Of a stretch of DNA of 64,000 nt, positions 28,289 through 35,642 are shown piece after piece (positions within the stretch are counted from its first letter, which is position 1; each line of letters starts with the position of its first letter). The position numbers were made by a program, and so were the translations under genes. The notes under the pieces are model-generated. The model worked only from the letters and a program-made list of their open reading frames with translations, ran no database searches and was not told the origin of the DNA. Location of the stretch: contig NZ_MIET01000011.1 in assembly GCF_003590335.1 (NCBI RefSeq), positions 186,001 to 250,000 of the forward strand. The letters run 5' to 3'. This stretch comes from Pseudoalteromonas sp. MSK9-3 (GTDB lineage: Bacteria; Pseudomonadota; Gammaproteobacteria; Enterobacterales; Alteromonadaceae).

Positions 28289-29296
28289 TTAAGCTGCTTC
28301 TTTTTTGTTCTCTGGATTTAACTCCACATCACTGATCTCATCCCAATTCCTGGTGTGCTTTGACCAGCGGTTAGCATTCTTTTCTTTCGCTTTTTTATAT
28401 AACTCACGGCGCTTTGCCAATATCGCTCTATCTTCCCCATTATGACGTTGCCCGGGTGTCACGAACTTGATACGACTATGCCTATGTACGTTGTTGTACC
28501 AATTCGTGAAGCCTTTCACCCAGGTTCTTGCATCTTCAAGGTGCTTAAAACCTTCACTTGGCCAACGGTGGCTATATTTAACCGTGCGAAACAGAGATTC
28601 CGAATATGGATTATCATTGCTGACGCCTGGACGGCTTCGAAAGCCTATTATCCCCATTTCAAGCATCTTCGCCTGCATCGTCAGGCACTTCATCGGACTG
28701 CCGTTATCTGAGTGCAATACGACATTTTGTTTAACGCATTTCTCAGCCCAGAGTGTACGTTCAAGTAATTCCGCAGCATATTCTCCTGATTCACTATCAT
28801 GAACTTCCCAACCCACAATTTTACGGCTGAAGATGTCGATTATCATGTAGAGATAGAAGAAGCGACCAATTACTGTTGAAGGGCAGTAGCTGATATCCCA
28901 AGTCCAAACTTGGTTTGGCCCTGTCGCCGTATATCCCCTAGGCTTAGCTCGGCTATTCTTAGGCTTTGCTTTACCTCGATGAGTCAATTGGTCATTGGCT
29001 TTCAACACACGATAAAAGCTTGATTCAGATGCGAGATACTGCCCGTTATCTGCCAGCATTGGCACTATCTGGCTCGGCCCTAAATTGGCGTATTCCTCTT
29101 GGTTGCTGATATCTAATATTGCTTGCTGCTCTTCCTCTGTAAGCTTGTTTTTCGGCTCTGGCCTTTTCGCTGTTGGTCTTTTATCAGCGATGATTTCACC
29201 CTGTTCTTGCCAACGCTGTAACGTCCGTATAGGCAAACCTATTTCTTCACAAGCTTTCTCTTTTCTTGCACCTGAGTTCACGGCATCATCAATCAA
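28289..29296 (-). CDS. IS3-family transposase OrfB (DDE integrase)
   Basis: This frame carries the rve integrase core. The first catalytic Asp is in QVWTWDISYCP, the second in VLHSDNGSPM and the Glu in SNDNPYSESLFRTVKY, the usual DDE spacing. The given start is internal: the frame is open further upstream and overlaps the end of OrfA, so OrfB is probably made as an OrfAB fusion by -1 slippage at a run of six G on the minus strand (29346-29351). Confidence 0.85.
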   Translation of the reverse strand: MIDDAVNSGARKEKACEEIGLPIRTLQRWQEQGEIIADKRPTAKRPEPKNKLTEEEQQAILDISNQEEYANLGPSQIVPMLADNGQYLASESSFYRVLKANDQLTHRGKAKPKNSRAKPRGYTATGPNQVWTWDISYCPSTVIGRFFYLYMIIDIFSRKIVGWEVHDSESGEYAAELLERTLWAEKCVKQNVVLHSDNGSPMKCLTMQAKMLEMGIIGFRSRPGVSNDNPYSESLFRTVKYSHRWPSEGFKHLEDARTWVKGFTNWYNNVHRHSRIKFVTPGQRHNGEDRAILAKRRELYKKAKEKNANRWSKHTRNWDEISDVELNPENKKEAA

Positions 29297-29328
29297 AGAT
29301 GCGTAATGCAGCCTATCTGAGTGTGAAG

Positions 29329-29820
29329 TTAACTGTCCTCGTCTTCCCCCCAGTAGGTATTTAACTTTTTTCTTAGCACCAATAATGCCGCGGTTTCAGC
29401 AAGGGCTGCATCTTTACGTTTAAGCTCTTTTTCTAGCTCTTTGATCCGCTTACGATCGGCTTTTCGCTCTTGGGTTAATTGCTTACGCTGCTGGGCTTGT
29501 GTCTGATTACCTTCAATACAGCTTTGCCTCCATTCTTTAACTTGCTCAGGGTAAAGTCCTTTTTCACGGCAATACTCACTTAACTCAATTTCGCTCAATG
29601 CTGCCGTTTCTAAAACAATTGAGAACTTCTGCTCTGGTGACCAACCATCTAAACTATTACTCTGTGTCAAACTAGACCCTACTTTTAAATACTTATCTCG
29701 CCATGAATACAAAGTCGATAAGTTGATACTTTCCTGCTTTGCGAATTGACCTAATGATAAGCCACTTTCAACCAGCTTTCTAATAACTGCTTGTTTATGA
29801 TCTTCTGGATAATGCTTCAC
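29329..29820 (-). CDS. IS3-family transposase OrfA (HTH)
   Basis: This 163-residue DNA-binding subunit has two successive helix-turn-helix units (LSLGQFAKQESINLSTLYSWR and IELSEYCREKGLYPEQVKEWR). A leucine-zipper-like coiled coil follows (RIKELEKELKRKDAALAETAALL). The two-HTH arrangement is less common than the single HTH of classical IS3. Its end overlaps the OrfB frame at a G6 slippery run. Confidence 0.85.
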   Translation of the reverse strand: MKHYPEDHKQAVIRKLVESGLSLGQFAKQESINLSTLYSWRDKYLKVGSSLTQSNSLDGWSPEQKFSIVLETAALSEIELSEYCREKGLYPEQVKEWRQSCIEGNQTQAQQRKQLTQERKADRKRIKELEKELKRKDAALAETAALLVLRKKLNTYWGEDEDS

Positions 29821-29930
29821 TCATAACTAACTTACCGCTCCCTGTTTTATTTTATGAAAAACTGAGGCGACAACTATCCTGACACAGGGGGATACCCATT
29901 TGAAATTATCATTTTTGCATGTGTCAGGAA

Positions 29931-30230
29931 GGTGATTGCAATGAGGCATCCATCATAGTAAGCAAGGAATTTACAAACCCCTCTAAAGCCCTGAGTGGCA
30001 AATGGAATACGGCCCTTGAGGTTAAACAGGTTTCAATTGCTAAATCAGAATAGTAATTTGAACGACCACGGCCCCCGTGTTTTTCGGTATTTTGCCACTT
30101 TGGGATGGCACTCTCACTTAGCCAAATATTGATGTTACTGCGTTGAACTAAAGCACGATTGTACTGTGACCAATTCCTAATTTTCTTCTTCATTTCGCAT
30201 CATGGGTTAAGACATTTAATGATCTGATCG
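29931..30230 (-). mobile_element. IS903-group copy truncated by the IS3 element and interrupted by a second IS903 copy
   Basis: This holds the first 85 or so transposase codons (ATG at 30193) of an IS903-group copy, in minus orientation. The left terminus resumes at 31261-31309 on the far side of the nested copy. At about 29930 the sequence switches to a short spacer and then the IS3 element, so the right part is lost. The transposase cannot be functional. Confidence 0.85.
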
Positions 30231-31260
30231 GGCCTTGTTGATCAAATAGCTAACTCCTAATCAACTTCTCAGTTTTAACTCTGTTGCTGATATTTGGGCA
30301 TACCTAGCCCAGTCATTTTATTTATTGCCTTCACTTTAATCATCGTTTCTGTATGCTGACTATTGAATTGACGACTTTTTAGCTTATCACCCATTAATTG
30401 TTTAAAACGATACATCGCTGTCTCAGCAAGTGAACGAAGATGGTACCCTGAATTCACTTTCCACTGCGATAACCCAATTTGGTGTATCATAAATACAGCA
30501 TTGTTTCTGGGGTGTCCTTCTTCCCAGTATTGGGCATTGTCTCTTGGCGGTACCCGCATAATCGCACCTTTTGCTGCGACCTCCTCATAGCAACTTCGTG
30601 TGTCATATGCTCCATCACCTGTGACTCTGTCTATATTCCTACGCAGTGGCCTGATTAAATCGGCAAGGGCTTCTCCGTCTGACACATTGACCATCGACAG
30701 CTCAGCACCCACAATATCGTGACTTGTCGCATCTACGGCCAAGTGCAGTTTTCGCCAAGTTCGGCGCTTAGACGCTCGATGTTTTCGCGTATGCCATTCA
30801 CCATTTCCATACACTTTAAGGCCTGTGCTATCGACTACGATATCTATAAAGCCTTTGCTTGCGCTCTTTCTATATTGCACATCAAGTGTTTTACTGCGTT
30901 TGCATAAACAGCTATAACCCGGTGATTGCAATGAGGCATCCATCATAGTGAGCAAGGAATTTACAAACCCCTCTAAAGCTCTAAGTGGCAAATGGAATAC
31001 GGCCCTTAAGGTTAAACAGGTTTCAATTGCTAAATCAGAATAGTAATTTGAACGGCCACGGCCCCCATGTTTTTCGGTATTTTGCCACTTTGAGATGGCA
31101 CTCTCACTTAGCCAAATATTGATGTTACCGCGTTGAACTAAAGCACGGTTGTACTGTGACCAATTCCTAATTTTCTTCTTCATTTCGCATCATGGTTTAA
31201 GGCATTTAATGATCTGATCACACCAAATCAAAGAAGTTCAACTATTTAGGAAACAACGCC
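30231..31260 (-). mobile_element. Complete IS903-group element (IS5 family) nested in another copy
   Basis: This 1030-bp element is bounded exactly by a 9-bp direct repeat ATCTGATCG at 30222-30230 and 31261-31269, the target duplication size of the IS903 group. The termini ggccttgttgatcaaatagc and, on the other strand, ggcgttgtttcctaaatagt form imperfect inverted repeats. It carries one intact transposase. The target was the left terminus of another copy of itself, leaving two tandem 49-bp left ends. Confidence 0.92.
30275..31183 (-). CDS. IS5-family (IS903 group) transposase
   Basis: This 302-residue DDE transposase is intact. The first Asp lies in FIDIVVDSTGLKVYG, the second in DRVTGDGAYDTRSCYEE, and the Glu with YREK-like spacing in RSLAETAMYRFKQLMGDKL. 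The N-terminus KKKIRNWSQYNRALVQRGNIN is typical. Remnants of the same gene lie at 14688, 29931, 35417 and 45570. Confidence 0.93.
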   Translation of the reverse strand: MKKKIRNWSQYNRALVQRGNINIWLSESAISKWQNTEKHGGRGRSNYYSDLAIETCLTLRAVFHLPLRALEGFVNSLLTMMDASLQSPGYSCLCKRSKTLDVQYRKSASKGFIDIVVDSTGLKVYGNGEWHTRKHRASKRRTWRKLHLAVDATSHDIVGAELSMVNVSDGEALADLIRPLRRNIDRVTGDGAYDTRSCYEEVAAKGAIMRVPPRDNAQYWEEGHPRNNAVFMIHQIGLSQWKVNSGYHLRSLAETAMYRFKQLMGDKLKSRQFNSQHTETMIKVKAINKMTGLGMPKYQQQS

Positions 31261-31309
31261 ATCTGATCGCACCAAACCAAAGAAGTTCAATTATTTAGGA
31301 AACAACGCC
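31261..31309 (-). mobile_element. Left terminus of the interrupted IS903 copy
   Basis: These 49 bases duplicate the outer 49 bases of the nested element (31212-31260) with three differences. They are the separated left end of the copy at 29931-30230, starting with the 9-bp target duplication. Confidence 0.85.
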
Positions 31310-31516
31310 CTGCAATAGCTACCGATGAGTATTTTAGTTATTTTATCATTATCAAACCCTTCTTATTTATAAATACTTAAAGTTATTAAGCATCTTGACG
31401 ATAATAAATCTAAAGGAACAAATCCAATGAACTATTTCATATTAGATTCAAAATTGAAAACGACTGGATTTATATTAAATTACTAATATTAAGATGTAAT
31501 AATCAAGGATAAATTT

Positions 31517-32200
31517 ATGGATATAAAATCTTCATTGCAAAAGTCACAACATGACTTAGTCAATAATAATGCAGCTTTAGCAAAAGCAAAATCCACTACC
31601 ATCGAGGCGCAACCCCCAGTTGAAAAGCTCAACGCAGCCCCCGCATCGATTGAACATACGCCAGTCGCAAGCGACGAAGAAATAAAAAGATTTCAACAAG
31701 AGGCGTATGAATATAATGTTAAAAACTTTGACGTACAGGATAAAACACAAGCTGCTTTTGCCACAACTCTAAACGAGTTTGAAAAATTTAAAGGTGCACA
31801 GTCGACTTTACACCCCAATATAGATTTAAACTCTCTCGATCTTGCTCAAAAAGAGGATGGCACGCTGCAATTGGTCGGTGGAAACATAACTGACGCACTT
31901 CGTGCTGGTCTGGAAACGCAAATAAATGCAAATGACGAGCTGAAAAGCGCTTATAAACAAGTGCATGAAGGTATGGCTGATATCATTCGTTACTTTGATG
32001 TCAACAGTAATCCCGAAGCTAAAGACTTTTACGGTAAATTTAGGTTAAATGAACTAAGTAACAGCTTTGAGAAACAATTTCACGACGACGGTTTTGGCCA
32101 AGATTATAATACGTTAGAAGAAAAGGTATTAAGCAACTCTTTACTATTCTCTTATAAAATGGCTGATGCAATAAACCCAAGAATAAATATATCAGTATAA
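31517..32200 (+). CDS. Hypothetical cytoplasmic protein in the island (227 aa)
   Basis: This 227-residue polar, mostly helical protein has no signal peptide, membrane helix or cysteine. It starts with MDIKSSLQKSQHDLVNNNAAL and has a Pro/Ala-rich linker near residue 35-50. It is the only plus-strand gene of the island and lies between IS903 ends (31309 and 32211). I do not recognise a domain. A secreted effector or structural role cannot be excluded. Confidence 0.5.
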   Translation: MDIKSSLQKSQHDLVNNNAALAKAKSTTIEAQPPVEKLNAAPASIEHTPVASDEEIKRFQQEAYEYNVKNFDVQDKTQAAFATTLNEFEKFKGAQSTLHPNIDLNSLDLAQKEDGTLQLVGGNITDALRAGLETQINANDELKSAYKQVHEGMADIIRYFDVNSNPEAKDFYGKFRLNELSNSFEKQFHDDGFGQDYNTLEEKVLSNSLLFSYKMADAINPRINISV

Positions 32201-32210
32201 AATTGCGCGG

Positions 32211-32256
32211 AACAAATAGCTAACTACCAATCGATCTCTCAGTTTTAACTCTGTTG
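32211..32256 (-). mobile_element. IS903-group right-end remnant
   Basis: The 46 bases match the right terminus of the complete copy (aacaaatagctaac and agttttaactctgttg) and then join repeat copy C directly. They are probably the right end of a copy whose left end survives at 35417-35542 in the same orientation. Confidence 0.7.
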
Positions 32257-32709
32257 AGAGTTGGTGTGATTTATGCTGCGGGAGCTTTCTATTTGCTTTT
32301 AGTGGCGTAAATTGTCGCAAGCCTATTTTATCGGCTTATCTTTCGCGCTTAAGCCACCCCTGTATTACTCAGTACGTTTTATCCTGCCATTAGATCTAAT
32401 TTTCGCTGATTTATCAATGATATTTTCACTACGCATTCACTTTGCTAGCCCGAACACTTAAGCAGGTTAACGCGTTGATTAAATTCAGCAAGCTCTGCTG
32501 CTAACTCGTTCATGCTAATTTCATTGTCTCTTCACTTGAATTAACTATTTCGTTAAATCGTAAGATCCCTGTTTTGCATACTTCACAAGACCACTGGGGG
32601 GATGGTGACGCTGCCTCTGCCTTTTCGTTTTAGTAATAAGTGACATCTATTCAAAAGTGAAGGCTGGAAGTCGTGTCACAATCGATTTACGTTGGGTGTC
32701 TTCTAAATT
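32257..32709 (-). repeat. IS91-derived repeat, copy C
   Basis: This copy lacks the hairpin end, which the IS903 right-end remnant replaces. It retains the tail and the zinc-finger codons, with the outer end cgatttacgttgggtgtc at 32682-32700. Confidence 0.75.
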
Positions 32710-32715
32710 GTCTTC

Positions 32716-33032
32716 TTGGACTGAGCCGCTACCTGCTCGGTGTGTCAGAGTTGGTGTGTTATTTATGCTATGGGAATTTACTTTTAGTGGCGTAACTTGT
32801 CTTATGTCAATTTTATCGGCTTGTCTTTCGTGATTAAGCCGTCCCTGCATTACTCAGTACGTTTTATCCTGCCATTAGAGCTAATTTTCGCTGATTTCTC
32901 AATGATATTTCCACCACGCACGCTCTTTTTTAGCCCGAACACTTAAGCAGTGTTAACGCGTTGATTTAATATTGAAACGTGAATGCAGGGTTGTCATGTC
33001 ACAATCAATTTACACTGGGTGTCTTCTAAATT
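32716..33032 (-). repeat. IS91-derived repeat, copy D (internally deleted)
   Basis: It starts within the hairpin-end region (ttggactgagccgc) directly behind copy C. It follows copy A to about 32968, then jumps to the outer end tttacactgggtgtcttc at 33010-33027. A further isolated outer end lies at 33092-33117. Confidence 0.7.
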
Positions 33033-33200
33033 GCTTCTTTCAGCGCTATGGATAAGTATCATTTCTAACTTTTCTTAAGTTTTGACAAATAATCAATTTA
33101 TGTTGGGTGTCTTTGTAAATTTTTATTTTTATCTAGTTTTTATACCTGGTGCACTTAAAACTTGAATTCGGGTGATTAAATAATGCTCTCAAACTTTAAT

Positions 33201-33701
33201 TTAGCAATCAAATTTACTGAAAAATAATCGTAACTCTTCGACACTAAATAAAACAGGCTCACCACTTGCCTTATCTTGCACTTTAAATCCTTTATTGTGT
33301 TGCTTAACTAATGATTCCCATAAGTACAAGTCCTTACTATTTTTTTGTTTCTCTAGTCGATACACTAGATAATATACTTGCCTATAACAACGATATGCCG
33401 CTTGATAAACGTAATCCTCCTTAATTTCGTTACTATCTTTAAAAATAGAGTTACCAAAAAATTCAATGACAGGGCTATTAAATTTAAGCTCCAAAGCTCC
33501 ACGAACAAATCCTTCGAAGTTTTCATGTTTTGGAGTCCTCATAAACTCTATACAATTGTTAACATCATACTCTTGCATTTTAGTTAATGCTTCTATTTTG
33601 CAATCCTTTTCTACATTAATGGTAATTGAGTCGACCCCCTCATCAGCTGAAAGCGCGCTCACTTTCACCAGTAAAAATAACAATATAATCATAAGTCTCA
33701 T
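33201..33701 (-). CDS. Exported hypothetical protein (166 aa)
   Basis: Taken from ATG 33701 the protein has a signal peptide (LMIILLFLLVKVSALS) and a cysteine-containing mature part with NCIEFMRTPKHENFEGFVRGALEL and YRCYRQVYYLVYRLEKQ. The frame is open upstream without a stop into a toxin-like fragment, but a GAGAG sequence precedes this ATG. Following a toxin tail, it is possibly an immunity-type protein. That is inference from position only. Confidence 0.5.
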   Translation of the reverse strand: MRLMIILLFLLVKVSALSADEGVDSITINVEKDCKIEALTKMQEYDVNNCIEFMRTPKHENFEGFVRGALELKFNSPVIEFFGNSIFKDSNEIKEDYVYQAAYRCYRQVYYLVYRLEKQKNSKDLYLWESLVKQHNKGFKVQDKASGEPVLFSVEELRLFFSKFDC

Positions 33702-33943
33702 AAAACTCTCATATCTCTGCGGCGTAAACTTCAAAAACTGGCCATTTCCTTTATGCGTATAAGAGGCATCTGATTGCAAATAAATAATATTAGTCGGCGC
33801 ATATACGGTTACTTTTAATTCATTAGACATCAATTGTGCAAAAAGACTAGAGCCGAGTGCCCCTGTATAGCATGCGTATAATTTAATTGGGGTGCCTGGC
33901 TGCCACCCGTTTTCTTCTAGTCTGAGTTGTAGAGCATAACTCG
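33702..33943 (-). pseudogene. Polymorphic-toxin (Rhs-type) C-terminal fragment
   Basis: In frame upstream of the exported protein is a coding-like stretch with GWQPGTPIKLYACYTG, SSLFAQLMSNELKVTVYAPT and GQFLKFTPQ. This pattern (small-residue-rich CxTG, FAQxL, VxAPT, then FxP) is seen in the C-terminal region of Rhs and related toxin proteins. It is cut at 33943 by an IS91-type outer end and has no start. I see it as a relic of a toxin gene. Confidence 0.45.
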
Positions 33944-34023
33944 AATCAATTTACGTTGGGTGTCTTCGAAAATTTACTTCGAATCGCCTATATATCCCAC
34001 ATAGTACTTATATTTTTATAACT

Positions 34024-34229
34024 ACCTCATTCGCGCCAGTTTCATTGTCTCTTCACTTGAATTAACTATTCCGTTAAATCGTAAGATCCCTGTTTTGCAT
34101 ACTTCACAAGACCAGTGTGGGGATGGTGACGCTGCATCTGCCTTTTTCTTTTTATTAATAAGTGACATCTATTCAAAAGTGAATGCAGGAAGTCGTGTCA
34201 CAATCGATTTACGTTGGGTGTCTTCTAAA
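34024..34229 (-). repeat. IS91-derived repeat, copy F (outer half)
   Basis: This contains the zinc-finger codons of the transposase tail and the outer end cgatttacgttgggtgtc at 34205-34222, directly abutting the attC-like site of cassette 2. The hairpin half is missing. Another isolated outer end is present at 33943-33972. Confidence 0.7.
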
Positions 34230-34354
34230 TTGTAACATCGACAGACGAAGTAAACGAATTTGTCTATTGATTTAGAATTAACCGTCACTGTATAAAAATG
34301 GGCAAAAAGAACACTAATGCCTATTAACAGAGTTAAGGCTCATATGTATTAGTT
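34230..34354 (-). repeat. attC-like site of cassette 2
   Basis: On the minus strand the site starts with AACTAAT, overlapping the stop codon of the 34349 gene, and ends with GTTACAA next to repeat copy F. The body is about 80 percent identical to the site at 23589-23719. The cassette begins TTAGTT (34730-34725), complementary to the AACTAA of this box. Confidence 0.65.
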
Positions 34355-34720
34355 TTCAAAGTTCTCATACGTCCCAAGCCAATTTTTGTGCTCAGGATAT
34401 TTTTGCATATAAGCCTTTAAGTCCGCCTTTGGGGCATACTTAAAATACAAACCGAAATAGTCGACTAAGTAATCTTCACCTTTACCCATTCGCCAAAACA
34501 TATCTGTTGGGTGGTAATCAGGAAATTTAATCCATGGTGGTTCAGGTGGATTAATTTTTAATTCATTCTCGTAACGTTCTTTGAGCATATTTTCCCACGA
34601 GGCTTTATGCTCAAGATACTTGTGCCATTGCTCATCAGTTAAGTCGTTTGGTTTATCATTTGCCATTGTGACCATTGATACAAAAATCAAATTGAAAAAT
34701 AATGCTCGAATCATACTCAT
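34349..34720 (-). CDS. Exported small cassette protein (123 aa)
   Basis: This 123-residue protein has an N-terminal signal peptide (IRALFFNLIFVSMVTMAND) and a charged, tryptophan- and tyrosine-rich mature domain (PPEPPWIKFPDYHPTDMFWRM). It begins only about 10 bases inside the cassette boundary, with almost no leader, as is common for integron cassettes. The cassette spans 34236-34730. Function unknown. Confidence 0.6.
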   Translation of the reverse strand: MSMIRALFFNLIFVSMVTMANDKPNDLTDEQWHKYLEHKASWENMLKERYENELKINPPEPPWIKFPDYHPTDMFWRMGKGEDYLVDYFGLYFKYAPKADLKAYMQKYPEHKNWLGTYENFEN

Positions 34721-34724
34721 AGAA

Positions 34725-34830
34725 AACTAACGCCGCAAATAAACGGCAAAAATTAGTTGGCCTATAATTTGTGAGGGACGAACAAAGCCAACTGTTTTTT
34801 GTCCGCACTTTTTAATTTGCCTTGTTATAC
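34725..34830 (-). repeat. attC site of cassette 3
   Basis: This is the clearest attC of the window. On the minus strand it runs from R'' GTATAAC to R' GTTAGTT, 106 bases. Its long imperfect inverted repeat includes CAGTTGGC against GCCAACT and GGACAAAAAACAG against TAATTTTTGCC. The cassette start TTATAC (35118-35113) is complementary to its R'' box. Confidence 0.85.
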
Positions 34831-34840
34831 TGCAGTAAAC

Positions 34841-35089
34841 TTACTCAAGCTGACTGACTTTTTCATTTGCACCACCTCCTGGTGAAGATGGCGGTAACTT
34901 GGTGTCATTGTCGGTAAAGATGAAAATTAAAATACCGATTGATGCTATAAACGGTATTACCCAAATAATAACAATTTGAGCAATCTTTTGTGCTTTCTCA
35001 AAGGATAAAGATTTGGCGACTAAAAACGTTACAATGACATTTAAAACAACTGCAACGATCAGAGCTATTTCTAAGTAATTATCTTCCAC
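34841..35089 (-). CDS. Small membrane cassette protein (82 aa)
   Basis: This 82-residue protein has two membrane helices (LEIALIVAVVLNVIVTFLVA and IAQIVIIWVIPFIASIGILI) and a short polar tail (TKLPPSSPGGGANEK). It has a ribosome binding site (GGAGTG) before ATG. It occupies the cassette 34731-35118, which is bounded by repeat copy E and its own attC. Function unknown. Confidence 0.65.
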   Translation of the reverse strand: MEDNYLEIALIVAVVLNVIVTFLVAKSLSFEKAQKIAQIVIIWVIPFIASIGILIFIFTDNDTKLPPSSPGGGANEKVSQLE

Positions 35090-35112
35090 AAATCACTCCA
35101 ATATCAGGGCCA

Positions 35113-35416
35113 GTATAACTATTTAGTATTTATGCCACACGTTGTTTGTGCTGCATAATCGCTTGTTGGACTGAGCCGCTGCCTGCTCGGTGTGTCAGAG
35201 TTGGTGTTATTTATGCTACGGGAGCTTGCTATTTGCTTTTAGTGGCGCGACTTGTCTCGAGCCTATTTTATCGGCTTGTCTTTCGCGCTTAAGCTATCCC
35301 TGCATTACTCAGTACGTTTTATCTTGTCATTAGAGCTAATTTTCGCTGCTTTATCAATCATATTTTCACCACACACGTTCTTTTCTAGCCCAAATACTTA
35401 AGCAGGTTACCGCGTT
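35113..35416 (-). repeat. IS91-derived repeat, copy E with 59-bp attC-like end
   Basis: This copy holds the complete hairpin end (35113-35171, GTCCAAC to GTTATAC on the minus strand) and about 245 bases of tail. It stops at 35416, where an IS903 left-end remnant begins. Its terminal G at 35119 is the crossover base for cassette 3. Confidence 0.75.
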
Positions 35417-35542
35417 AAACCAAAGTACGATTTTACTGTGACCAATTCCTCATTTTCTTCTTCATTTCAAGACGTGGGTTAATACACTTAATGATCTGCT
35501 TGCAAACAAAATAAAGAAGTTCGATGAATTAGTAGCAACGCC
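35417..35542 (-). mobile_element. IS903-group left-end remnant
   Basis: The 126 bases are a diverged copy of the IS903 left end, including the start of the transposase (gtgaccaattcctcattttc) and the terminus ending in aacgcc. It lies just upstream of rsmF and marks the right border of the accessory island. Confidence 0.75.
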
Positions 35543-35642
35543 CAACCAGTATGGCAATTTGAACTTTGAAAACCCTTTAAGCCATTATCATGCGGTGTTA
35601 AAATTGGCGCACTTTAATCAAACCTGTAATACAGAGCGCCAC

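Larger units (their letters stand above)
28261..29886 (-). mobile_element. IS3-family insertion sequence
   Basis: The element has two overlapping-frame transposase genes in minus orientation. Imperfect 25-bp terminal inverted repeats lie at 28261-28285 and 29862-29886, sharing the core TAGTTGTCGCCT. Its length is about 1.63 kb. I could not find a clean target duplication, so the exact ends are uncertain. Both genes look intact, so the element may be active. Confidence 0.8.

Noticed and set aside
28261..31309. Composite transposon carrying the 27454 LysE and 26114 genes
   Set aside because: The IS copies around these genes belong to different families and are not arranged as matching flanks.
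32647..32850. Minus-strand frame of 67 residues
   Set aside because: It runs across the junction of repeat copies C and D, so it is a by-product of repeat sequence.
23589..35416. Repeats considered as a CRISPR array
   Set aside because: Units are hundreds of bases long, irregularly spaced and contain transposase codons; there are no short repeats with uniform spacers and no cas genes.
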